Source: Arthrobacter zhangbolii (lineage in GTDB: Bacteria > Actinomycetota > Actinomycetes > Actinomycetales > Micrococcaceae). Taken from it: 64,000 nt of DNA. The stretch covers positions 372,001 to 436,000 of the forward strand of contig NZ_CP094984.1 in the NCBI RefSeq assembly GCF_022869865.1. Reading direction: 5' to 3'. The notes under the pieces are model-generated. The model was not told the origin of the DNA. It did not search any database and was given only the letters and a program-made list of their open reading frames with translations. Of the stretch, positions 34,801 to 41,870 are shown piece after piece (the stretch's first letter is position 1; each line of letters starts with the position of its first letter). Position numbers and translations under genes: made by a program.

Positions 34801-37404
34801 ACTGAACTGGTCTACGACGCGGACCAGCGGGTGGCTGCCCGGATCCTGCCCACCGGCGAAGCTGAGACCTTTGAGTACGACCTCTGCGGCAGGCTGGTTC
34901 TGCGGCTGACCCCCGGTCAGGGCAATGCCCGCTACGGGTATGACAAGGCGGGACGGCTGAACTTCTCCCAGGATTCCTGGTACGGCACCCGCCGGTTCAG
35001 GTACAACGCGGCCGGAGAACTGGTTGAAACGGTTAACGGTGTGGGCGGTCGGACCCGGTTCGAGTACGACCTCCGCGGCCGGCTGGTCCGGGTCACTGAC
35101 CCGCTGGGCGGAGTGACCACCCGCACCTACACGGAAACCGACAAAGTCGAGTCGGTCAGCGATCCGCTGGGACGTGTCACCACGGCGACCTACGATCCGG
35201 CCGGGCGCCAGCTCTCCCAGACCGACCCTGACGGCAACACCACCACCTGGGTATATGACGCTGCCGGGCGGGAAGAGAGCACGTCCTACAACGGAAAACT
35301 CCTGGCCAGCGCTCATCATGACGGGTTGAACCGGCGTGTGGTGGTTACCGACTACACCGGCGCGGACGGGCTGACGGTGGAGCATGAACTCGGCTTCAAC
35401 CGGCGGGGCCAACTGGTCTCACGCACCCGCGGTGGGCAGGGGCTGTCCTGGAACTATGACGCGGATGGTAACCGCACATCGTTCACCGACGCTGCCGGAA
35501 CCACTACCACCTACCTTCGGGACGCCGTCGGCCGGGTGACAACCGTGCGCAACCCCCGCCTGGGTGAAGCTGTGTTCGCCTATGATCCGGCCGGACGCCT
35601 GACCGGGGCCACGGCCGGGGAGCTGGTCCAGGAATGGGAATACCGGAACGGCTACATCGCGGAGCACACCCGCACCGACCGGGCAGAGACCGACAGTCCC
35701 TCCGAAACCACACTGATCGGTAGGGACGGGGACGGCAGGATCACCGGACTGACCCGTGCCGGGGCCGTCACCCGATACGGGTATGACAATGCCGGCCAGC
35801 TGGTTGCCGCAGCAACCACGGGCAGTTCTGCAACGTCCGTCTTCGAGTGGGAATATGACGCCGGTGGGCGGTTGGTGCGGGAAATGACCCCAGACGGTCC
35901 CCGAACCTACAACTACGATGCCGCAGGCCAACTGACAGCTGTCACGAATCAGGACGGCAGTCGGACGGAGTACGTCCATGACGGCCTGGGACGCCGTTCC
36001 CGGCTCATCGGTCCGGACGGGTCATGGACCGAGTACGCCTGGGGCCCCACGGGTTACCTGCAGGTCGCGCTGGACCGCACCCCGGACGGTACGGAAACGC
36101 GCCGGCATGAGGTGTGGGTGGACGCCTTGGGTGAGCTGTCCTCCGTGGATGGCTGCCCGGTGTGGTGGGACAGTGCCAGCTCAATACCGGCCTTGGCCGG
36201 GTTCGGCTCGGAACAGGTCCTGACCCTGCCCGGAGGGGTTACCGGAATGGGGGAAGGGTGGCTGGCGCCGGGGTGGCGTGCTGCCCGAGCCACGGACCAG
36301 GCCGATCCGTGGGCTGTTCTGGGCGCCTCGGTTATCCCGGGGCCGGGAATGGTTTCCGGCAGTGGCTCGGGGTTGTCCGGGATGGCAGGCGGACTGCCGG
36401 CCGGGATCGGTCTGACAGCCGACGGAGGCTTGGACATCGCGGGGCTCGAGTGGCTGGGCGCCCGGGCATATGACCCGGCTGCCCGCGGTTTCCTGTCCAC
36501 TGACCCGCTGGCCCCGGTGCTCGGCGCCGGATGGGACGGCAACCCCTATTCCTATGCGGGCAACAACCCGCTGAACGCCAGCGACCCAACGGGTCTGAGC
36601 CCGCTGACGGATGCTGAATTGGCGGACTTCCAGAAGTCGCTGGGGAGTCACTGGGAATATGTGGCGGCAGGTGCTGCCGTCGCACTGGGCGTAGCCCTTA
36701 TGTTTACCGGTGTTGGTGGTCCGGTGGGCGTGGCGCTGATTGGTGCCGCATCCGGTGCATTGATCAGCGGAGGCATGTCGATAGCAACGTCGAAGGCCCA
36801 GAACGGGACAGTGGACTGGGCCCAGGCCGGCAAAGACGCTCTGGTCGGCGGCCTTGGCGGCCTCGCCGGTGGTGTGGCAGCAGGGGCTCTGACCAAAGGC
36901 GCGGTGGCAGCGGCTCGGACAGCCTCGGCATCGGGGGCAAGTCAGGCGGTGCAAACCGCTATCCGTAAGGCCACCAGCAGTACGGTGCGTGGTGTGCTCT
37001 CAGCGGGAGTCTCCGGGGCTACATCCGGCGTTGCTGACTACAGACTCAACACCCCCGATGGGGAGAGAACCGCGGGGGGATATATCCAGGCGGGAGGAGT
37101 GGGCTTCGTAGTCAATGCAGGGTTCGGCTACGGCAGCGGCAAGCTCTCTGAAGTGGCCACCGCAAGATTGCCGATTCCGCCCCTGCCGCCAGGGGCCAAC
37201 GCTCATGTGGCTCCTACTTCACCTTGGGCACCGATAGTGGAGGACGCGGTGGGTCGCGTAGCCGGGGTTACCCAGGCGGTGATTGAGGAGACGATTGATG
37301 CAGGGGGCATCCCCAGCTCGGAAGATCTAGTTCCGGCCATTATCAGCGGCGGACTAAACGGCTCCGGTGGGCCCATCGTTCAACACCATGAGTTACCAAA
37401 TTAG
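31879..37404 (+). CDS. RHS/YD-repeat polymorphic toxin-type protein with WXG-like N-terminus
   Basis: An 1841-residue protein. Residues 1-140 are helical and WXG100/LXG-like (A-T-A-F-D-N-E-A-V-R, then W-E-K-F-L-D-W-W-N-G), consistent with type VII export. A DUF6531-type entry is near 296 (Y-A-N-D-P-V-N-T-A-T-G-N-F). From about 420 to 1450 come many YD repeats, each with a Y-x-Y/D-x-x-G-R-L core, which form a beta-shell that encloses a toxin. The RHS core closes near 1528-1575 with R-A-Y-D-P-A-A-R-G-F-L-S-T-D-P and D-P-T-G-L-S. The 266-residue C-terminus has a Gly/Ala hydrophobic stretch, but I find no recognisable nuclease or deaminase motif and it ends P-I-V-Q-H-H-E-L-P-N. Start ATG 31879 has a poor GGGGGG site. 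Confidence 0.9.
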   Translation: MDSDVVEMKLLPESPAGYGGGPFNFAKAREVATAFDNEAVRIYGQSGSRTALVAEGKTDFQGYFSRLFETNAATAAKSAGDLAGALSSVAGLVREVIFYAEQENNRRKENNEYVRDYRNRNGWEKFLDWWNGGVDGEQPPNTEPLPGPTFSSVAPVVGIRNDPTPGSGGYGGGTSSARPENLWNFAAGSRRLDDELKNALTTLERLLEEFKEQCMWGAVDASGVMRAYQDYLGANENDARWADLVAGAFSSAGNNGGVSVVSDAALAASLAAAGIDIARDGLTIDPPKAYGAIPTTGYANDPVNTATGNFIEPETDLACAGASSNLVLSRMYNSLAPQEAPGVFGPGWSSVLDQHLVLSDEGGRWILADGRAVDFPREGEAWARAVGENYWLTREPAAAGPWSELSLPEGNAEILLVKNNEGSWWAYTQAGVWLGAGSGPGRTMSVHREDSSDDTGVPGRVTRLSHVRGRFIDVEYVNGRAAVVRASDGRRAEYGYDDAGRLISVTTETGTRTYRWNDAGLIDAVYSAAGVLEAENTYDEQGRVILQLTQHGRRTRFAYLPGRVTVVSDEDGTRSNSWIADTKGRLVGVLDSHDQRQSMAYDRHGNLVSLTERDGSVTVHAYDDRGRRIRTVTPEGADLTYGWDEQDRITTVVTESGSVVTYEYADDLTRDPAVILDPLGGRTELTWEGGLLTRITDPVGVTVAFEHDVYGDLVATRNALGETARILRDSAGRPLESVMPSGAATRFTYNAAGLLVRREEADGAVWTFEHDAAGRITASIAPDGGRTELQYAANGELVRTIDPLGRTNERVFDELGNVTAAILPDGARWGFTHDSLSRLTGVTDPDGHDWVREYDRIGHLTAVVDPTGVRAEARTDRKGGRSSVSSAFATSGYSFDAYGRPIREEAEDGSAKLVTYDAAGNPVELVDGEGGLTRLGRDVSGKIISVTSPSGAVTRYEYDICGRPWKTVDPLGAVTELVYDADQRVAARILPTGEAETFEYDLCGRLVLRLTPGQGNARYGYDKAGRLNFSQDSWYGTRRFRYNAAGELVETVNGVGGRTRFEYDLRGRLVRVTDPLGGVTTRTYTETDKVESVSDPLGRVTTATYDPAGRQLSQTDPDGNTTTWVYDAAGREESTSYNGKLLASAHHDGLNRRVVVTDYTGADGLTVEHELGFNRRGQLVSRTRGGQGLSWNYDADGNRTSFTDAAGTTTTYLRDAVGRVTTVRNPRLGEAVFAYDPAGRLTGATAGELVQEWEYRNGYIAEHTRTDRAETDSPSETTLIGRDGDGRITGLTRAGAVTRYGYDNAGQLVAAATTGSSATSVFEWEYDAGGRLVREMTPDGPRTYNYDAAGQLTAVTNQDGSRTEYVHDGLGRRSRLIGPDGSWTEYAWGPTGYLQVALDRTPDGTETRRHEVWVDALGELSSVDGCPVWWDSASSIPALAGFGSEQVLTLPGGVTGMGEGWLAPGWRAARATDQADPWAVLGASVIPGPGMVSGSGSGLSGMAGGLPAGIGLTADGGLDIAGLEWLGARAYDPAARGFLSTDPLAPVLGAGWDGNPYSYAGNNPLNASDPTGLSPLTDAELADFQKSLGSHWEYVAAGAAVALGVALMFTGVGGPVGVALIGAASGALISGGMSIATSKAQNGTVDWAQAGKDALVGGLGGLAGGVAAGALTKGAVAAARTASASGASQAVQTAIRKATSSTVRGVLSAGVSGATSGVADYRLNTPDGERTAGGYIQAGGVGFVVNAGFGYGSGKLSEVATARLPIPPLPPGANAHVAPTSPWAPIVEDAVGRVAGVTQAVIEETIDAGGIPSSEDLVPAIISGGLNGSGGPIVQHHELPN

Positions 37405-37450
37405 TATCTAGGAGGAACAGATTTAATTGGGTAAAGGAGAGGAGGATGAA

Positions 37451-37900
37451 TTGAACCCACAAGCCGAGGGCAACATCTCAGCGGATCCGCCGAAGAAGCC
37501 GTCACGGTCTTGGAAGAGCAATTTGGCCTTTTGGGGAATTTTGCCCACCTTTGCGGTGCTCTTCCTAGCGCTGACGGTTGGACCGTTCGTTATTAACTCC
37601 TATGACGACGACCACCGGGTTCGGATGGAATGCACTGTCACGGATGCTGAGGGAGGCACCTACAGTGGTGCCGGTCGTAATGTCGGATCGAGGCCGGAGC
37701 TAATCATCAGGACGTCGGACTGCGGGACGTTGACCTTGATTCATACATCTGGCCAGGCGGCCAACGATGAGATGGCTTCCGAGCTGGCGCAGGGAGGTAG
37801 GTTCGAGTTCGAACTGGGCCAAGCGACGCGCACCTTGATGGGTTTCTTTGACGTCATAGGTATGAAGCCGGTGGTCTCTTCCTACGAAAAAGTCGACTGA
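37451..37900 (+). CDS. Small membrane protein, candidate immunity protein
   Basis: A protein of about 149 residues with one N-terminal membrane helix (FWGILPTFAVLFLALTVGPF) and an exposed domain of about 100 residues holding two cysteines (M-E-C-T-V and T-S-D-C-G). It starts 46 bases after the RHS stop, the position of immunity genes in polymorphic-toxin loci, and is more A/T-rich than the flanks. I recognise no family. TTG 37451 has AGGAGG five bases upstream; TTG 37427 with AGGAGG 11 bases upstream is an alternative. The membrane topology suggests neutralisation at the membrane or outside, if it is an immunity protein; function is inferred from position only. Confidence 0.65.
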   Translation: MNPQAEGNISADPPKKPSRSWKSNLAFWGILPTFAVLFLALTVGPFVINSYDDDHRVRMECTVTDAEGGTYSGAGRNVGSRPELIIRTSDCGTLTLIHTSGQAANDEMASELAQGGRFEFELGQATRTLMGFFDVIGMKPVVSSYEKVD

Positions 37901-37912
37901 CTCAACCGAGGT

Positions 37913-37945
37913 CTATCCGCCTGCCTCCCCGAGGCAGGCGGATAG
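37913..37945 (+). terminator. 15-bp perfect hairpin after the immunity-like gene
   Basis: CTATCCGCCTGCCTC (37913-37927) pairs perfectly with 37931-37945 over a CCC loop, 12 bases after the stop. The stem is very stable but followed by GGGAACTG, not a U-tract, so termination may need a factor, or the hairpin marks a recombination or insertion boundary. Confidence 0.6.
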
Positions 37946-37997
37946 GGGAACTGTCTGTTGGTGGACCTTGCCATTACCTGCGGCATTTGGGCATGAG

Positions 37998-38090
37998 TTA
38001 GAGATCGAGAAAAGGCCCCACAGTGTTGCCTGAAATCTCGGACCTGAGCTTCGCGTATTCGGTGTTCCATTGCCGAAGGGTGAGCACAAC
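37998..38090 (-). pseudogene. Duplicated C-terminal fragment of the DivIVA-like gene
   Basis: On the minus strand this reads V-V-L-T-L-R-Q-W-N-T-E-Y-A-K-L-R and on to a stop at 37998-38000. It matches residues 156-179 of the intact DivIVA-like protein (38399-38950) at 19 of 24 positions. DNA similarity is clearest at 38022-38090 versus 38417-38485, without gaps. Upstream of 38090 the similarity ends abruptly and a stop codon follows in frame, so this is a truncated copy, probably left by recombination at the end of the RHS cassette. Confidence 0.85.
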
Positions 38091-38398
38091 CGAAAACTAT
38101 GCGGTGCTGCTATGGGCCTGGCCTCGCTGTGTGCGTTCTTCATGTGGCGCTCTACTCGAAGGCCGGACGCGCACGACAAGGAAAGGGCGGGCGGATGAGT
38201 GTCTAGTGGCTCGGTGTCCCTTTTGTTCTGTTGTTCCCGGTTTTTCACTGGGTATTCGCTGAATCGTTGTTCGTGGATGCCGGAGTGCTGCCGAAGAAAC
38301 CGCGAGTCAGCGGCTTGACGAAGGACGAAACGCTCTGGTGAAGGACGGCGCTAAGCCGGGAGGCGAAAAGCGGTCCGTGGCTGGGGCCGTTTTCCAGA

Positions 38399-38950
38399 TC
38401 AGGAAGCGTTGCCCAGAGTGTTGCCTGAAAGCTCAGACCTGAGCTTCGCATTTTCGGCGTTCCACTGACGGAGACCAAGCACAACGCGGTCCAGGAAATC
38501 GTCCACTTCGGCCGGCGAAACACCTTGCCGAATTTTCAGTGTCTGGAACTTTCGGTTCACTACCTGATCCGGCGTAATCACCGGGCTGCCCACCAGGACT
38601 GGCTGGCTTAGGGGATCGGCTTTTTGCTGCTGGAGGCGTAGGTTCTCGTCGGCCAGCCGCCGCAGTTCAAGCACCGTTTGGTCCAACAGGTCACTGACCT
38701 GCTCCACGTCGTACCCACGTTCCCTGAGCCGCGGAGGCCTGAACCTGATGCCCTCGACGTCCTCGGCGGTCAGGGAAGGCCGGAATTTGGCACCGGGTTT
38801 CGTGGCGGCTCCGGCCTTGGCTTTCACTGTTTTGGCAAGCACATAAATCAAGACCAAAACCACTACGGCAATCCCCAGCCAGAGCAGCAGAGAAGCGCCG
38901 CCGTTTTCCGTTTCGTTCTGCACCACTGCAGACAGTCTTCCGGTGAACAT
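38399..38950 (-). CDS. Membrane-anchored protein with two DivIVA-like motifs
   Basis: A 183-residue protein with one membrane helix (about 21-39) and a cytoplasmic part. Two segments share the DivIVA-domain pattern F-x-x-x-x-x-R-x-G-Y/V-x-x-x-x-V-x-x-x-L-D: residues 69-106 (R-E-R-G-Y-D-V-E-Q-V-S-D-L-L-D) and 134-172 (R-Q-G-V-S-P-A-E-V-D-D-F-L-D). Both are followed by coiled-coil sequence. DivIVA-type proteins sense membrane curvature and organise growth or division in actinobacteria; a function here is inferred. ATG 38950 has AAAGG nine bases upstream, so I drop the 12-residue extension. A second, broken copy of its C-terminus lies at 37998-38090. Confidence 0.8.
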   Translation of the reverse strand: MFTGRLSAVVQNETENGGASLLLWLGIAVVVLVLIYVLAKTVKAKAGAATKPGAKFRPSLTAEDVEGIRFRPPRLRERGYDVEQVSDLLDQTVLELRRLADENLRLQQQKADPLSQPVLVGSPVITPDQVVNRKFQTLKIRQGVSPAEVDDFLDRVVLGLRQWNAENAKLRSELSGNTLGNAS

Positions 38951-38991
38951 GTAGTGCAACCTTTCGCGAGCTGGCCACCTGTGCATGGTCT

Positions 38992-39015
38992 ATGGCCCGA
39001 TCAATCTCGGGCCAT
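38992..39015. promoter_or_regulatory. 9-bp inverted repeat upstream of the DivIVA-like gene
   Basis: ATGGCCCGA (38992-39000) pairs exactly with TCGGGCCAT (39007-39015) over a six-base loop, about 42 bases upstream of the DivIVA-like start. It could be an operator or an mRNA leader hairpin. The rest of the 415-base gap (38951-39365) shows no gene or clear promoter that I can defend. Confidence 0.45.
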
Positions 39016-39365
39016 CGGCCGGTGGATCCTTTTGAGCGTTGTTGCCTCAGTCTACCGAGCCATATAGGAATGCCATCCCTTCCGGTGTGTGATGTGTCCG
39101 CGGTACGTGCTGGGTATTTAGGTACACGGAAAGTCGTCTTTCGATGGGCGCAGGGGATCGGCCGAAGCCGCCAAAACTATCCATGGCATTTTGAGGCCGG
39201 ATGAAGTAAGGGCTCCTACTCTTTGATCCTGTGCCTCCAACGGACGCCCAGGCGAATTTCTCACCAGACTGTATCCAGCGGCATCCGAAGAGACTAGGTT
39301 GGCAGCACCATTCCAACACTTTGCCTGTGTTTTTCAGCAGGACGGTTTCGTTCGAAGGAGATGGC

Positions 39366-39791
39366 ATGACTGAATTGACTACTTTGCCCGTTCAAGCCAA
39401 TGGACTGACCTATGGTTATTTGATCGACATGGTTGAGCGGTATTTCAATTTTGTGGATACATACGATACCGAAGGCGTGCTGAGTTGCTTCACTGAGGAC
39501 GCGGTGGCCACCGTGCAAAGCGCTCGATCTGTCCACGAAGGGCGCGACACAAACGTTCGGAGGATGTACGAAGAACTGTTTGAAAATTACAGAACACATA
39601 TGCGGCACATTCACTTCCGACACGTGGTCGACACTGAAAACGGAAGGATCGCCTCACAGTTCGTCGTTGAGCTGACTGACAACGACGGAAACGCTGTACA
39701 GCTGACCAACTCCAATTTCTTTTACCTGGAAAATGGAAAGTTCAAGCGTGTGTACGTTTATATGAGTGACGGCGTAAACGTTCTCAACTGA
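39366..39791 (+). CDS. NTF2-like (SnoaL-type) protein
   Basis: A 141-residue protein of the NTF2-like cone fold. The first helix (L-I-D-M-V-E-R-Y-F-N-F-V-D-T-Y-D), then C-F-T-E-D-A-V, R-S-V-H-E-G-R-D and R-H-I-H-F-R-H-V-V-D match the SnoaL_4 type used by small-molecule isomerases, dehydratases and ring hydroxylase small subunits. The ATG at 39366 has GAAGGAG seven bases before it, and the in-frame extension to 39231 lacks a good site. It is visibly more A/T-rich than most of the window, suggesting recent transfer. The reaction is unknown and no biosynthetic partner genes lie beside it. Confidence 0.8.
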   Translation: MTELTTLPVQANGLTYGYLIDMVERYFNFVDTYDTEGVLSCFTEDAVATVQSARSVHEGRDTNVRRMYEELFENYRTHMRHIHFRHVVDTENGRIASQFVVELTDNDGNAVQLTNSNFFYLENGKFKRVYVYMSDGVNVLN

Positions 39792-39842
39792 AGCCGAGGT
39801 TCATGGAACGGGAGGTCGGCTGAAAATTTCCCGGGATAGCGA

Positions 39843-39885
39843 GAAGGCCCCGGTTCCCTTGTTTTGCAAGGGAACCGGGGCCTTC
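39843..39885. terminator. 19-bp perfect hairpin terminator
   Basis: GAAGGCCCCGGTTCCCTTG (39843-39861) pairs with 39867-39885 around TTTTG. It lies between the NTF2-like gene and the tRNA-Ser gene, which are convergent, so it can terminate both. TTC follows on the plus strand and CTCGC on the minus. Confidence 0.8.
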
Positions 39886-39890
39886 TTCAC

Positions 39891-39980
39891 TGGCGGTGAC
39901 GGTGGGATTTGAACCCACGTTGGCTTTTACACCAAACAACATTTCGAGTGTTGCACCTTCGGCCGCTCGGACACGTCACC
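39891..39980 (-). tRNA. tRNA-Ser (anticodon CGA)
   Basis: The minus strand folds as a class II tRNA with a long variable arm. The acceptor stem GGTGACG pairs with CGTCACC, the anticodon loop C-T-C-G-A-A-A has anticodon CGA (serine, UCG codon), and the T arm contains GTTCAAATC. The discriminator G and the 3' CCA (complement at 39891-39893) are encoded. It is followed on its own strand by the bidirectional hairpin. Confidence 0.95.
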
Positions 39981-40053
39981 AACGCGTCAACCTTACCGGG
40001 TTCAGGGCCCAACACCCAAAAGCTGCCCCGCCACCGCCGCTGAAGCCTCGGAA

Positions 40054-40539
40054 CTAGAGGTCGACGACGTCGTTCTTGCCGACGTCGGGCGTTCCGCCGG
40101 TCACGGCCGCCTTGCCGATCTTGAACACGCTGGCGATCTTCGGCTCATCCGAGGCCCAGTATTCGGCAGTATGCGAATCCACCTTCAACAGTGCCACCGC
40201 CGGGTCCTCGCGGCCGTGCTCAAACCAGGCTTCCACCGAGCTCTTCCACAGTTCCTCGATCTTCTCCTGGTCCTTGGTCACCGTGGCGGTGCCGCTGATG
40301 GACAGGAAACCCTTGGAGTCATTGATGGCCACGTTCACGTGCGGATTCGCACGGACCTCGTCGGCCTTGGGGGAGGGGTCGGGAGTGAAGAACCACAGGT
40401 TCCCGTCCTTATCTGCCTCCTGCAGCTGCAGCGGCCGGCTGACCAGGTTTCCCTGCAGGTCCACGGTGGTTACCGTGGCGATCTTGGCCTTCTCGAGGAT
40501 GCTGACAACAATGTCCCGTCCGTCCTGCTCTGATGCCAT
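40054..40539 (-). CDS. Pyridoxamine 5'-phosphate oxidase-family (general stress) protein
   Basis: A 161-residue split beta-barrel flavoprotein-like protein, matching the PNPOx-related 'general stress protein 26' group. The FMN-binding pattern is visible as R-P-L-Q-L-Q-E, then N-L-W-F-F-T, and N-V-A-I-N-D-S, followed by F-L-S-I-S-G-T-A-T-V. Family members bind FMN or F420 or haem; the cofactor and reaction here are unknown. It lies alone on the minus strand between tRNA-Ser and tadA, 75 bases from the tadA stop. Confidence 0.88.
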   Translation of the reverse strand: MASEQDGRDIVVSILEKAKIATVTTVDLQGNLVSRPLQLQEADKDGNLWFFTPDPSPKADEVRANPHVNVAINDSKGFLSISGTATVTKDQEKIEELWKSSVEAWFEHGREDPAVALLKVDSHTAEYWASDEPKIASVFKIGKAAVTGGTPDVGKNDVVDL

Positions 40540-40614
40540 TGCGGAAACTCCTTTGCTTGTAGCGTTCCGGATTTAGTAAGCCTACGTATAAATGCAGGCA
40601 GGTGGAACGGAGGC

Positions 40615-41085
40615 CTAGGGGTTTCGCTTCGAGCCGAAGAAGTCGCGCAGCAGACGGGCCGACTCTTCCTCGCGTACGCCGGGGAACACTTCCACCCAGT
40701 GATTCAGGCGGCGTTCGCGGAGAATGTCGAACACGGAACCGGAGGCGCCCGCCTTCTCATCCCAGGCGCCGAACACCACCTTCGGCACCCGGGCCAGCAC
40801 AATGGCGCCGGCGCACATGGCGCACGGCTCCAGGGTCACCACCAGGGTGCAGCCGGCGAGCCGCCATTCGCCTACCGCCTCGGCCGCTGCCCGGATCGCC
40901 AGCACCTCGGCGTGCGCCGTGGGATCCCCGGTGGCCTCCCGCTCATTGCGCCCGGTGCCCAGTATCCGGCCGTCAGGACCGAGGACGACGGCGCCGATGG
41001 GCACGTCTCCGGTGTCCAGGGCCAGCCGGGCCTCGGCGAGGGCAAGGTCCATCCACGCTTCGTGGGTGCGGGAAAGGTGCTGCAT
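40615..41085 (-). CDS. tadA: tRNA adenosine(34) deaminase TadA
   Basis: A zinc-dependent deaminase (156 residues) that converts A34 to inosine in tRNA-Arg(ACG), allowing it to read CGU, CGC and CGA. Catalytic residues are present: H-A-E (in P-T-A-H-A-E-V) with the zinc His and the proton-shuttling Glu, and P-C-A-M-C with two zinc cysteines. The tail (G-S-V-F-D-I-L) matches the family. The target tRNA-Arg(ACG) gene is in this window at 48204-48279. I use ATG 41085, behind GGTGG; ATG 41109 and ATG 41103 are in-frame alternatives. It is divergent from upp. Confidence 0.93.
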   Translation of the reverse strand: MQHLSRTHEAWMDLALAEARLALDTGDVPIGAVVLGPDGRILGTGRNEREATGDPTAHAEVLAIRAAAEAVGEWRLAGCTLVVTLEPCAMCAGAIVLARVPKVVFGAWDEKAGASGSVFDILRERRLNHWVEVFPGVREEESARLLRDFFGSKRNP

Positions 41086-41159
41086 GCCACCATCGTCCCG
41101 CATCTGCATACCCGCGGGCGAACGCGGATAAGGACGGGCCGGAATGGTAGTTTTGAGGT

Positions 41160-41792
41160 ATGCGCGTACTTGTAGTGGATCACCCCCTCGTTGCCCACAA
41201 ACTCACCGTTCTCCGCGACAAGGACACACCGTCACCGGTATTCCGTCAGCTGACCGAGGAACTGGTCACCCTCCTGGCCTATGAGGCCACCCGGACTGTC
41301 CGTGTAGAGCCGGTCCCCATCGAAACACCTGTGACCTCCGCTGTAGGCACCGGGCTGGTTAAGCCCACGCCGCTGGTGGTTCCCATCCTGCGCGCAGGCC
41401 TTGGCATGCTGGAAGGCATGACCCGCCTGGTTCCCACCGCCGAAGTCGGCTTCCTGGGCATGGCCCGGAATGAAGAGACGCTTGAGGCCATCACCTACGC
41501 AGAGCGGCTGCCGGATGACCTCACCGGCCGCCAGGTCTTCGTTCTGGATCCCATGCTGGCTACCGGCGGCACCCTGCGTGAAGCCATCAAGTTTATGTTC
41601 AAGCGCGGCGCTGCAGAGGTTATCTGCATCTGCCTGCTTGCGGCCCCGGAAGGCCTCTCGGTGCTCCAGGAGGAGCTGCAGGATGCCAATGTCACGGTGG
41701 TGCTGGCCTCCATTGACGAGCGCCTGGATGAAAAGGCGTACATTGTGCCCGGGCTCGGCGACGCCGGAGACCGCCTCTACGGCGTGGTCTAA
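41160..41792 (+). CDS. upp: Uracil phosphoribosyltransferase
   Basis: A 210-residue salvage enzyme that makes UMP from uracil and PRPP in the cytosol. The family's hallmark residues are visible: [15 protein letters not shown] at the N-terminus, P-I-L-R-A-G-L-G-M, the PRPP-binding loop [11 protein letters not shown] in the middle, and the uracil-binding [11 protein letters not shown] near the end. Length is the usual 208-210. Monocistronic, with a clear intrinsic terminator 80 bases downstream. Its promoter shares a 74-base gap with tadA. Confidence 0.97.
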   Translation: MRVLVVDHPLVAHKLTVLRDKDTPSPVFRQLTEELVTLLAYEATRTVRVEPVPIETPVTSAVGTGLVKPTPLVVPILRAGLGMLEGMTRLVPTAEVGFLGMARNEETLEAITYAERLPDDLTGRQVFVLDPMLATGGTLREAIKFMFKRGAAEVICICLLAAPEGLSVLQEELQDANVTVVLASIDERLDEKAYIVPGLGDAGDRLYGVV

Positions 41793-41870
41793 GGCCACCG
41801 GCTCCCATCCCTGGGCGGCCCGCTTTGCACCGCGGACCGTCCAGTATGTGGACAACTTTCTTTTCTTGAC

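Larger units (their letters stand above)
37901..38398. other. Gene-free stretch with cassette remnants
   Basis: This 498-base gap holds the 15-bp hairpin, the duplicated DivIVA-like gene end, and two short plus-strand reading-frame remnants. One is 38112-38198 (28 codons, with a hydrophobic start and a charged tail R-S-T-R-R-P-D-A-H-D-K-E-R). The other ends at 38339 (frame with V-P-F-V-L-L-F-P-V-F-H-W-V and K-P-R-V-S-G-L-T-K-D-E-T-L-W). Neither has a convincing start or ribosome binding site. They look like the ends of lost membrane-protein genes, possibly earlier immunity genes. I cannot assign them to families. Confidence 0.5.

Noticed and set aside
34066-35412. A long minus-strand frame across the RHS gene.
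   Set aside because: Antisense shadow of the YD repeats; its repeats mirror the coding strand's.
33360-36150. Repeated Y-x-Y/D-x-x-G-R patterns as DNA repeats.
   Set aside because: The repeats are at protein level (YD repeats of the RHS fold); DNA copies are too diverged to be a tandem array.
39891-39980. An integrative element in the tRNA-Ser region.
   Set aside because: No integrase, no excisionase and no second copy of the tRNA 3' end are visible.
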